Part shown: positions 54,161 through 64,000 of the stretch, piece after piece
How the letters are laid out: every line of letters starts with the position of its first letter
Numbering within the stretch: the stretch's first letter is position 1
Source: Kingdonia uniflora
Lineage: Eukaryota; Streptophyta; Magnoliopsida; Ranunculales; Circaeasteraceae
Length of the DNA: 64,000 nt
Direction of reading: 5' to 3'
NCBI GenBank assembly: GCA_014058105.1
Contig: JACGCM010002205.1
Coordinates: 620,001-684,000 of the forward strand
Translations under genes and position numbers: made by a program
The notes under the pieces: generated by a model
What the model was told of the DNA's origin: nothing
Databases searched by the model: none
Seen by the model: only the letters and a program-made list of their open reading frames with translations

Positions 54161-57100
54161 CACTACGTAAAAATGTGTAAATACCAACACTTTTGGATAG
54201 TAATTTGCGACTTGGCGCATGTGTCATACTTTGAATGAAAAATACAACTTCCATTAGAAGTTGCAATTTTTGAACCCTCGTCGTTTTAATTTTTTTCCTT
54301 CTTATTTATGTCTTAAAATATACGACTGCTTAAGGAATTGTAAAACTATTCAAATTTAGACACTTGATCAAGTCGTTTTATTTGATCAGCAATATACAAC
54401 TTTAATCCTTCTCCCCAAAAACAAACTCTATTAATTCTCCGCCCAAATTAAAGGAATAAAGAACCAATATACCCGCGGAAATCCAAAATTAGGATCCAAT
54501 CAAGTTGGAATTCCTTAAATCTCTAAGGTAAAGTTAAAATAAACTTCTCAATCCATGTATCTCTCTACAAATTTGTCTCTCACAGGAAATTCTATAATTC
54601 TCTCTCAAATTAAACACCCAAAAAACCCTAACCCCGTACAAATCGATCAATCTCCAACAATTCTGCCACAATCTAAATTGGGTATTTTCCTAAGATTTCA
54701 TTAAAGTAGCTACTGAGAAACAAACCCATCCCTAGCAATCCTTCTTAATTAAACATGGAACTGCAATAAAGAAACATATGAAATATAGGAGCTATTTGGA
54801 AACAACACTTAAGGGGCGTTGTCTCGTAGAAGGGGATACCACGCGAAAACTATACAATATACACTGACATCAAACACTGGCCTACAGAAGATGTTTATTA
54901 ATCTTTTGGCCTTTGATCTGATTAGGCTTCCCCATATATTTTAAATGGTAAAAACTTTTTTGAATATGGAGTGATGAATATTTCTAGTTAACTCTTCTAG
55001 ATTATGTTCCTTATATTTTTTGATAGTTTGTTCCTTCATTCTCGAGGTACTCATAAAATAGATTGTTTGTTAATTGAGGAAAGTAGTAAGCCATAAGATT
55101 TTGCATCCTTCTATGGACTAAACATAAGACTTTTATTTGAAAACATAAAATGATCTTATAAACAAAAAACTCATTCAACAAGGGAAGAAGAAATGAACAT
55201 AACAAAACAATCAAGAGTCTTAGATGTTTGACATAATTCATATACCAGGTTTCAACGTAATAAGAACTACTATAAAGGTTGCTCTTGCCGCAAACATAAT
55301 TTGGTAGAAAGGTGCTTGATCAGGTGTGCTTATTGAGAAAAGTGATAATTAGCTGGTTAACATTGTTTGGCAACTGCTCCTGAACAAAGTGAGATCCTTC
55401 GCTACATCAAAAATAGGAAAAAATAACTGACAAAATACTTAAATTAAGTTGTACATTTTATTTGTTTTATTTGTCGTTTTATTTGGCATTCTTAGACTTT
55501 GATTTGAGTCTCATTTTTTCCCTCCTTAGCAATTCCATTTCCCTCCTTCCTACAACTCTCCTCTCACATGATTCCCTCACGATCTCCCGCGAAAATTTCA
55601 ATTGTAAAATTTGATTCCCTCCTGCCCACGATTCTCTTCCCCGCTCCCCCTGATTCTCTCCCAATATTTCAGGATTTCAAAATCAGTTAGGTTTCAAATT
55701 GGGATTCGAATTACTTCATCGTAAATCTGAGGATTTTAATCCCTTTCACAAATAGTTGAAGGTACGACCTCTCTCTCTCTTTTGCTGATCTAAGTTAGTT
55801 TTTGGTTTTAATTTTGCTTCATTATATTTTTTTTTATTTGCTTCACAGTTTCGGTAAGTTTTTGGTTTTAATTTTGCTTAATTATTTTTTATGTTTTACT
55901 TCACAGTTACTGTAAGTTTTTAATTTTAATTTTGCTTCATTATATATGTTTTTGTTTTTCTTCACAGTTTATGTACATATAGTTCTCTGTATTTTCACGT
56001 GAAACCTTATTCTTATAATCTTGTTTAGAGTTAGGAGTTTGTTCCTAGTTTGATATTGCTTTGACATCTTTGCTATATATTTCTTGTCGTCTTTCTTGTT
56101 AGCGAGGATAATAGATTTTGTATATACTTTGTTATATTTTGAGGAACAATAGTGGAATTGCTTAATATATCTATCTGTTCGGTAAACTATAACATGACTG
56201 TGAATTGATATCTATCAGGCATAAAATTTAAGTTGTAGGTTCAATATTTTGAATCATATTAAATTTTATTAAAAGTTTTAGCTAGAAAAGTTTACAGGTG
56301 GATGTTTGCTCTAGGGTTCCTTCTGTGACAAAAGTAAATTTTTTTTCAATTATTTTCTTTAGAAAGCAACTTTCGAGTATTCTCATGGTTACCTAGTCTT
56401 CCTTTTCAATGCAGATGCACAATTATAATGATATTTATATAAATAAAAGTTAAAGTATAAGATCGCAGTAAAACCAGGACAAAATTTATATTTTTCAAAT
56501 AAGAGATTCAATCTGGGTCAAACAAAAACAAACCCTGATTCACTCGTATTATTTATTCCCTACATATCTATTTTCTTTTTCTATTTTACTTAATTATTAA
56601 TTTGGGTAAAGATCAATTGTTGGGTAGACTCAATTATTAATTAAATTGATTGTTCTTAGGATTTCATACAACTTCTATTTTTATTTTTATTTTGCTTTTG
56701 TTTTACAAAGGTATATGCTTGTTCTCTCGCAATTGCTGGATGATTTGGGTCATTGAAATTGAATTGGGGATTCAGACTGAGGTAAGCTATCTCTAATTTG
56801 TTAATGTATTTTTTTTTTTACTTTAATAACATACATAATTTGTTCCATGTATATTACTTAACAGTTATGTTATTTTTAGTTTGATAGTATACATAATTCA
56901 GGGAGATAAATATAATATGTTGATTTTAGTTCTTTAATAAGTAGTTCTACTTTCAAACAGTTCTGAAGCAATATCTTTTACCATTTCCTCCAGTACGGGA
57001 GGTTCAGGATTTGTTATTGACATACTATTCACACTACTTCATCATAGTTCTCATAGTCGTGATAAGTTGGTGAGCGTATTTGAGGTAACAAAACATGAGT

Positions 57101-57544
57101 CAAGATTAAAAAGTTGAAAATCACCATCAAGTGTGACTGAACAAATCGTTTAAATCCAATATATGTAGTAGTGCATAATGACCGAGTTGGCACTGCTAGA
57201 GTGTCAAGTGTGACGTATTCAATGTTTCTCCACTAGATTGAGCATTCAGAGAAGCTACTATAGATGCTTAACATAGTGTGTATTCGAGTTCTTACTAGAA
57301 TTATATTAATATAGTGGGCATTTGGGTTAAGATCATGCCTGAACATCATCAAGGTTGACTCCATTTTGCTTGAAGAATTTTGTTAAGGTGTAAAGGTTCT
57401 CATCAGTTGGTCGGCAATGACTACTGTATGCTGAGATAGTCAGTTTTTTTATATGAACGCCATAACTCATAAGCTCAAATATTCAATCAAATTGCATGAC
57501 TGGTTCAATAGTACAAAAGTTTAGTTTATCTTAAAGTTAACTTT
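54161..57544 (+). other. 5' non-coding region of the CACTA element with leader-like exons
   Basis: No protein-coding frame is supported. Pyrimidine-rich leader-like DNA is seen at about 54,540-54,680 (ending in CCCTAACCCC) and 55,490-55,760. Possible splice donors are TTGAAG|GTACGA near 55,761 and GACTGAG|GTAAGC near 56,780. These may be untranslated first exons of the transposase gene, or captured gene 5' ends. The 60-bp repeat array lies at 55790-55975. Confidence 0.4.
55790..55975 (+). repeat. Three 60-bp tandem units each with a GTAAGT donor and CACAG acceptor
   Basis: Units repeat at a 58-60-bp period: TTTTGGTTTTAATTTTGCTT starts at about 55,800 and 55,860, with a variant at about 55,918. 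Each begins at a donor-like (T/G)TAAGTTTTT and ends CTTCACAGTT. Two units are joined by only five to six bases (TTTCG, TTACT) between acceptor and next donor. Confidence 0.75.
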
Positions 57545-58990
57545 AATAAACGCCTTCAAATTTAGCAACCTCAATAGACAGTATGGCCCCCGTGATAGTT
57601 CCATCCATGAAGCGTGACCCTGGGAGTCACATATTAATAGTTGTCGTCTCCCCTGGAACCAAAAAGAAGTAGTTATCAGAATAATACACTGGGAGAATTC
57701 TTGTATCTTCTCCTTCTTGTTTGCATTTCTTTGTGGTGTGGACTAAAAAGTGGAGAAAGAAGGCAACTCCGGAGTCAGTCCCATTTGCTTCCACAAAATT
57801 CACACCATTGCCCTCTATTGAAAACCTTATATATATCCTCTGTAATAAACCATAATTATGCGACTTCTCTGAAGGGATTTCCACTGGTTCAACAGAGCCC
57901 ATATCATAATCATTATCATTTCTATCAATGACATGATTCTTCCAGCTTAATGTTTTGAAGTTTGTTGTGTTAGACAGAAGGACTTGACACTATCTAACTT
58001 CTATAATAGCTGCTTGTTCTCCATGACCATAGCATCCTAATGACTGATATGGTGCTCTTTATGTGCTTTGATCTTTTGGTAGTTTTCTATATACAATGGA
58101 CTTCTATGTTCTTTGTCTTGCTTTCTCTTCCCTCAATCCCACTGCTACTAGAAGCTATCTCAGGTTCCAACTCAACTGACATTGTACCACACATTTTTTA
58201 TTAAGGGAAAAATAGCTGGGATTCCTCCACAAGAGGAGCATATTAAGAAAAACAAAGTCGTTTCCTCCAACTTTTTGATCTGAAATGTGAGCTTCACTAG
58301 AACAAGAAATTAAGAACATTTCATCTTTTTCCATTATGATGTTTGCTAATTAGTAGTACTCATTAACAAAAGCTGGAAGCATTCTACTGAATCTTTTATC
58401 GTAGAAAGCTTGCTTGCCTTCTTTTTTTTATTCTATTTTTATATTTTTTTTATATAGACTTCATCTTCAGGGGTATTTTCTTTGTCTATAAGTCTCCAAA
58501 AGCTTGTAATCTCCACCTTGGAGATGCAACCATTAAAAGTTCCTTGACATAATTATAAAGTCCTGTTTTCCAAATAGCTTGAGAAGGAGAAAGTAAACCG
58601 GTTTTGGGTTTTCGACTTGGGGTACTTCATCTCGATGAGGGATTGTGTTGTTTTGGCCAGCACCGTGAGTTTTTTAGTGACTTTGTAATATGGACAGTTC
58701 CCATCTAAATCCCACACTGAGATTTTAACTGCTACATTTGATAGTTCCTCTGAGGTGGTGTTAACTACCTCTATGAAATATGTTGCAAGATTAAGCTGGA
58801 CATGAATTGGTTCAGCTGCAGAACGGCAGTCGTTGAAACCTGCTATTTGGTCATGGAGATGATAAGAGAACTAACCCTGAAGACCAATCCAAGGATTATA
58901 AGTCTTCCATATTAGAATGCCAGTGTATTTAGTCCAGATCTGAGAAGTCCAACCCTCTAGTGTATTCAATAACTTGTGTATCAAACACCC
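57545..58990 (-). pseudogene. Fragment of a mannosylglycoprotein endo-beta-mannosidase gene (GH2), inside the CACTA element
   Basis: Minus-strand frames read [20 protein letters not shown] and [13 protein letters not shown], then [20 protein letters not shown] and [20 protein letters not shown]. Further on come [39 protein letters not shown], and the C-terminal part RILPVYYSDNYFFLVPGE and TPRVTLHGWNYHGGHTVY. These are the C-terminal third of the plant glycoside hydrolase family 2 enzyme that trims N-glycans (recognised from memory of the family). The catalytic N-terminal part is absent. A stop (TAA, 58533-58535) replaces Tyr in NFYW, and about ten residues are lost before TPRVTL with a frameshift. 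An intron probably lies at about 58,200-58,440. The fragment runs opposite to the transposase and is non-functional. Confidence 0.8.
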
Positions 58991-60837
58991 TTATTGTGTT
59001 CAAATCCTTGCCAAGAATTCTAGCTTCAGTTCACATGAATCTTCTTCTTATCTCAAACATATTCACAAGGCTTTAACTCATAAAATACTGTAATTACCGC
59101 TTAACCAAAGATCTTGTAGAAACATCAAGTAAATTCAGCCATACATCGCTAGATCGAATTTTCATTTGCATTTTCTGTTACTAATTATCTAAACCGAAGA
59201 AACTCTATGCCTTTGTACCAACAACAAATTCATACCTGGTCTTCAAGCTCCCTATTGGCAAGAATTTCTTGCCCACAATTTTTATTCTATTTATACTGTC
59301 TCTAACGTAAAATGTGACATTCTCGGGATTCAGTACTGTTCATTTTTGTTTAAGCGATCTCCTCAGAAACCCCTTGTTCAGATGAAACAGTTGAACTTCT
59401 AACTTCATATCACTCTGCATTCTCTAGAGACAGTATATGGATCACTAAAGGCCTATGTTTTTGGCAGATTGGCTCTGGTTATGTTCATATCCTGTCATAA
59501 TTTATTTTATGGGTTCCAATTTTTACTTATTTTTTGAGACTATCATCCAGTCACTAACTAAGCAATAGCAAACATAAAGTAGCAGCAATATTTTCTGAGA
59601 CTATAATAAGTAATGAAACTCAGATGAATATGTCTAGAACTTCTAAATTCCAAAGAATAAATGATGAAAGTAAACTGTTGTTTCTCGTTAATGTAAGAAC
59701 TTTCACTCAATATTTTGAACAATATATATATATGAACAACATCGTGGTAATTCAACACTATAAAACAAAGAATTGGTACATATGAAATTGTATTTAATAC
59801 CAATTTCTTTGGAAGCTGGTTTTCATTTTTATACCAAAATAGATATACTGTAGATAGTTGCATCAAAATGGTATTTAATATATGTGGCAGCTTTCATTGT
59901 GCAGACACAATGGTTAAAATCTATCTGCTATATAATACAACCCCACCGACTCTTTCGATGGAAATAAAAGAAAAAAAACATCCATCGTGCCTAATTTGCT
60001 GTATTTTGGTTCAAGTAATCACATTTGGAAGTCTTCTTGACCGACTTCTACTTTGCTCAACATACATTGCAATGTTTATAGAGTTATAGATTCCAATGTC
60101 ATACTTAATTAGCGGTTAGGATAAATATCGGGACGATATTGAAGGTCTAGATTGAAAGTTTACAATGAGCTAAAATATGATGGCACCGCTGTACTAGATG
60201 TGAATGGATCAAGTCTGCCCAAATAAAATATATGTCTTCTACTTAATTAAGGTTACAGTTAGAAAGAATCAAACATTTTAGGTCAGATGCCCTTCACATT
60301 ATAAAAATATATATTAGCATATTGTAGTTAATTTATTCAATAACAGCTCAGCTTGGTATTCCTTGTATACTATAACCATATGCATGTGATGTTAAAATCT
60401 ATCTAGTCTTTCAACAAAAACTAATGGAAGTTACCAACCATTTGCAGATGTGCCTAATTAGCTTAGCTGACGGACCTATATTTTGGCTAGTTTCAAGTAA
60501 TTGATGAATTTTCATTACATCATATTCATGGATCCAAACAACCATACGAAGGGAAAAAAATATGGTTAGGATAATTCGTGGACGATGACGGTCTATATTG
60601 AAAAGATAACTCTTTCGTGTTGCACCTGCACTAACTGTAAAATTATAGAATGTAAAGTTTGGAAGAACAATACTTTTTATTGAAACCAGATTGGTACTAA
60701 TTAGATTATTGTTCTAAATTTTTAACTAATTGGTCGATATAGATAATTAACGATTCAACTTGTGAAAATATTGAAATTTGTATCCTTTCTAGCATTAACT
60801 TATACAACTTCTCAGTAAAAAATTTTTTATTGTGCAG
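58991..60837 (+). repeat. Non-coding CACTA interior with a diverged direct duplication
   Basis: No supported gene. Two stretches, about 59,950-60,180 and 60,420-60,620, share blocks in the same order: GTGCCTAATT, TATTTTGGnT, TTTCAAGTAAT and GGTTAGGATAA...GGACGAT...GGTCTA...ATTGAAA. They look like an old duplication or subterminal repeats. A splice acceptor TTTTTTATTGTGCAG ends at 60837. Confidence 0.45.
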
Positions 60838-60877
60838 CAACTAGATTTACTGGGTTTTTTTATTCGTCTCTACACAA

Positions 60878-63800
60878 TGACATCATCTATGTCAGCAATC
60901 CCAGAAAAGAAATGGATGAAATCACCGCGAGGGTCACGGGAGTATATGAGTGGTCTTGAGTTATTTATTTATTTTTTAATCGAGAATAGACCAAATTTAG
61001 GAGGTGCAGATTGGTATAGATATCCGTATGTCAAATGCCGTAATAGGAAAGGGAAGAATGACTTGGAACATATACATGAGCATTTGAAAATTAATGGTTT
61101 TGATACGACATACACAACATGGATTCACCATGGAGAACAATTCTCCAGATCCTATGTGAACTCCCAAAGTAGCACGCTTCCAACCAATAATGTTGAAGAT
61201 CCTTGTCCACCGTTGGTCTCCATGGTTAATGATACACTTGAACATTTTCCTAATGAGGTCGATGTTGAAGATGAGGCTAATGTTGAAGCTCATGTCAAGA
61301 CTACTACATTTACATGCAACAATAAAGGTGTTAATCAAGCACAAACTGATCTTGAAGAGAATGTAAAGTACAAAGAGTTAATAGAAGATGCATTACTACC
61401 TTTATATCCTTCTTGACGAGAGGAACATACCAGATTAGCAGCTGTTGTTAAGTTCTTGAGCATAAAGTCCATATACCATATTTCAAACGAATGTTTTACA
61501 AAAAAATTTGGGTATGTTAAAGAGATTTTGCGAGATGACAATATTTTACCAAATAGAACATACACTGCTAAGAAATTAGTTAAGTCATCGCGTATGGAGT
61601 GCCATATAATACATGCATGTCATAACGATTGCATATTGTATTGGAGGGAGAATGCGGATAAAGATAGTTGTCCAACATGCGGTATAAGCAGATGGAAATC
61701 GACAAACCCATTGAAGCTTAAAGTTAATAAACCATGGAAAAGTTAAGATACTTTCCTTTAACACCAAGATTGCAATGAATGTACAATGTTCCATGGATTG
61801 CAAATGAAATGACATGGCATGCAAAGGCAAACTTAACTGCAAACGAAGATACCATGAGGTACCCCGTAGATGCTTCTTGTTGAAAACAGGTTCATCGTAA
61901 ATTTCCCGAGTTTGGATTTGAGGCGCGTAATGTTCATTTAGAGCTTGCAACTGATGGGTTTAATCCGCTTGGTAACATGAATATCTCTTACAGTTGTTGG
62001 CCCGTAATGGTTGTTCCTTATAATTTTCCCCCATCTTTGTGCATGCGAAAATAGTTTACAATGTTGACACTGTTAATCCCTGGGAAAGAGAGTCCTGGAA
62101 AAGATATTGACATGTATTTGCAACCATTGATTGAAGAACTAAAAGAGTTGTGGTCAGATGGGAAAGAAACGCATGACTCTTATACTACGAGTAGGTTCAA
62201 TATGAAAGCAATATTGCTTTGGGATATACATGATTTCCCAGCGTATGGGCATCTATCGGGTTGCAGGACCGCCGGAAGGTATTGTTGTCCTGTATCTGCT
62301 GAAGGGAAAAAGTCAGTGTGGCTTAAGCACAGAGGGAAGTTCGCTTATATGAAGCACCGAATGTACCTAAAAGATGCAAACCACCTATTCAGAAGCCAAA
62401 AGTTATAATTTGATGGGAATGAAGAGCATGGCAAGCCTCAACGTTGTATGACTGGTGCAGAAGTGTTACGTAAGATGGAAGCTATTGATGCCCAATACGG
62501 TAATGTAGAAGAAAATAAGAAGAAGGATTTGAAAAGGAAGAGAAGTACAAAACAGGTTAATGAATCTCCTCAAGAAAAAAATAAGGGTAATAAATTAACC
62601 ACTTGGTCAAAGAGATCAATACTATTTGATTTGCCGTACTGGAAGGTGCGTTAATTTATTTGCCTTAATATATATATACCGTAATTATATGTATGATAAC
62701 AAATGCATGTTATTCACACAGGATTTACCGCTTTGCCATTATCTTGATGTAATGCACACAGAAAAGAATTGTGTAGAGATTTTGTTTGCAACAATTATGA
62801 ATACAAGGGGTAAGAAGAAGGATGGAGTTAAAGTTCGTAAAGACCTCAAAAGAATGAAGATATGGAGAAAGTTGTGGCTAATAGAAAAGATTAGAAAATT
62901 AGTTTTGCCTGAAGCTCCATTTTGTTTGTCCCGATCAGAAAGAGAGTTAATTTGTAATACCTTATTCAACTTAAAAGTTCCTATCGGCTACAACGGAAAT
63001 TGGCAACATAATGTGAACATGGACGATTATCAACTAAAAAATTTAAAATCCCATAATTATCATATCCTCATGCAGCAATTATTGCCAGTATTATTAATGC
63101 ATGCATTTATAAAGCATAAGCCGTTACGTGTTGCTATCCGGGAGTTGTCAAAATTCTTTAATGTATTATGTTCAAAGATGAAGGAGCAGATTGCGGAAAT
63201 ATTGTGTGTATTTAAGAAGTATTTCCTGCCTTTATTTTTTGTTTCTATGATACACATTGTTGTGCATTTGGTGGATGAGGCATTAATTGGCGGACCCGTT
63301 CGTTATCGATGGATGTACCCATTTGAACGGTAAATAATATCTATATTTTTATTTATTTATTTGCATGTACTAAATATACCCCCAATATCTAAATTATTGA
63401 CTATCCAACAGGATGATGAAATGGTACAAAAAATATGTAACAAATAAGGCATATCCAGAAGGGTGTATTGCGCAAAAATACCTTGACGAAGAAGCAATGA
63501 TGTATTGCAAGGAGTATATGAATAACGGAGCAAAAGCAAACTATACGCGAGGTCTAAGGACGTTTAGTGATTATGAAGACGAATGTGCCAAACCGCTTGA
63601 TAAGAAAGGGAAGGAATACTTTCTTAACACAGTAGAGTATGAGCAAGCACGCAAATGGGTTCTTCAGCAAGCAGTTGAAAATTCTGAAAGGGAGGAGTAA
63701 GTAAATTAAATAAAAAAATTATATTCTTTGGTTAGTAATTCTCCTAATCTATGTTAATATTTCATTTGCAGAAAGTATAACACTTACAAAGAAAACCTTA

Positions 63801-64000
63801 ATTCTCGTAGTCAAAGTCGAAGAGGAAATCGTCGAACGGAGAAACCGATAGATTATGTTTCTTGGCTAAGACAACAGTTAAAAACTGATGAAGATTATAG
63901 TTTCAAGAAGTTTGTGGATGGACCAAGTTTTAAAGCTATTTCATATAAGTCATACCAAGTTAATGGATATGTCTTTTGTACATCAGAGTCAGAGAAACAT
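60878..64000 (+). pseudogene. CACTA transposase (TNP2/En-Spm type), 3' end outside the window
   Basis: After an acceptor at 60837, the ATG at 60878 opens a Transpos_assoc-like domain (KKWMKSPRGSREYMSGLELF, YPYVKCRNRKGKNDLEHIHE). TNP2 follows (CHNDCILYWRENADKDSCPT, ARNVHLELATDGFNPLGNMN, WDIHDFPAYGHLSGC). Introns at 62646-62721, 63330-63411 and 63697-63771 have GT/AG borders. The exon 62722-63329 encodes DUF4218 (LPLCHYLDVMHTEKN, VAIRELSKFFNVLCSK, YRWMYPFER). The last exons lead into a DUF4216-like start (VNGYVFCTSESE) at the window edge. The first large exon is broken by TGA (61414-61416), a frameshift near 61,742, TGA (61776-61778), TGA (61881-61883), TAG (62052-62054) and TAA (62406-62408). 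Exons 2-4 are open. Confidence 0.88.

Larger units (their letters stand above)
54161..64000 (+). mobile_element. CACTA (En/Spm) DNA transposon, right end outside the window
   Basis: The left terminus is CACTACGTAAAAATG, beginning exactly where similarity of element D to element C stops. From 60838 it encodes a TNP2-type transposase with the exon order typical of CACTA elements. More than 9.8 kb is visible. Between the terminus and the transposase lie leader-like exons, a 60-bp tandem repeat, and a reversed fragment of a plant beta-mannosidase-type gene. The 3-bp duplication would be ATA (54158-54160) but cannot be checked without the other end. Confidence 0.75.

Noticed and set aside
59558..59866. 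102-codon minus-strand frame in the CACTA interior
   Set aside because: AT-rich, with no motif, no homologue I recognise and no splice or promoter context.

Overview
The window is nuclear DNA of a flowering plant, most likely a eudicot. The evidence is the plant-type transposable elements (Tat and Tekay Ty3/gypsy, SIRE-type Ty1/copia, hAT, CACTA), AT-rich introns with GT/AG borders, and a decayed piece of a plant endo-beta-mannosidase gene. I see no intact host gene, rRNA, tRNA, CRISPR array or prokaryotic feature. Almost everything is layered, mostly dead transposable elements. The species cannot be told from the sequence.

Layout. 396-1395 is a partial LTR of a SIRE-like copia family (+). 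1752-19665 is element C, a SIRE-like copia on the minus strand that keeps gag and the 3' env-like gene but has lost pol at a junction near 16,890-16,905. Its left LTR is split by element A (2372-14052), a Tat-lineage Ty3/gypsy element on the minus strand with a 5-bp target duplication. 20143-30092 is element G, a chromodomain (Tekay/Del-type) Ty3/gypsy element on the minus strand with 2.6-kb LTRs. From 31,153 runs element D, a SIRE-like copia on the plus strand (gag-pol 31226-36276, env-like gene 52698-53690). Three elements have landed in D: element B (37237-47862, same family as A, perfect TSD), a hAT element (48457-52014) and a CACTA element (54161 to beyond the right edge). The CACTA element carries a TNP2-type transposase at its right and a reversed fragment of a glycoside hydrolase family 2 gene at 57545-58990.

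How the parts work together. A and B each carry, between pol and the 3' LTR, a spliced gene on the strand opposite to pol. It has its own conserved TATA box and encodes a protein of the 'putative gypsy type transposon' kind followed by a coiled coil. This layout is known for Tat elements such as Retand and Grande. C and D share a leader intron whose acceptor lies exactly 22 nt upstream of the env-like start codon, which points to a spliced mRNA for that gene.

Most catalytic sites are broken (D: HNG, YVNN and SYAY for the protease, RT and RNase H signatures; B: YIND), so these are fossils, although A's antisense gene and the 3' exons of the CACTA transposase are well kept. The most unusual signal is a palindromic motif, TGTTCGAACA and variants. 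It recurs as arrays in the LTRs of both the copia family and the unrelated Tekay family, with a TATTCGAATA version inside D.
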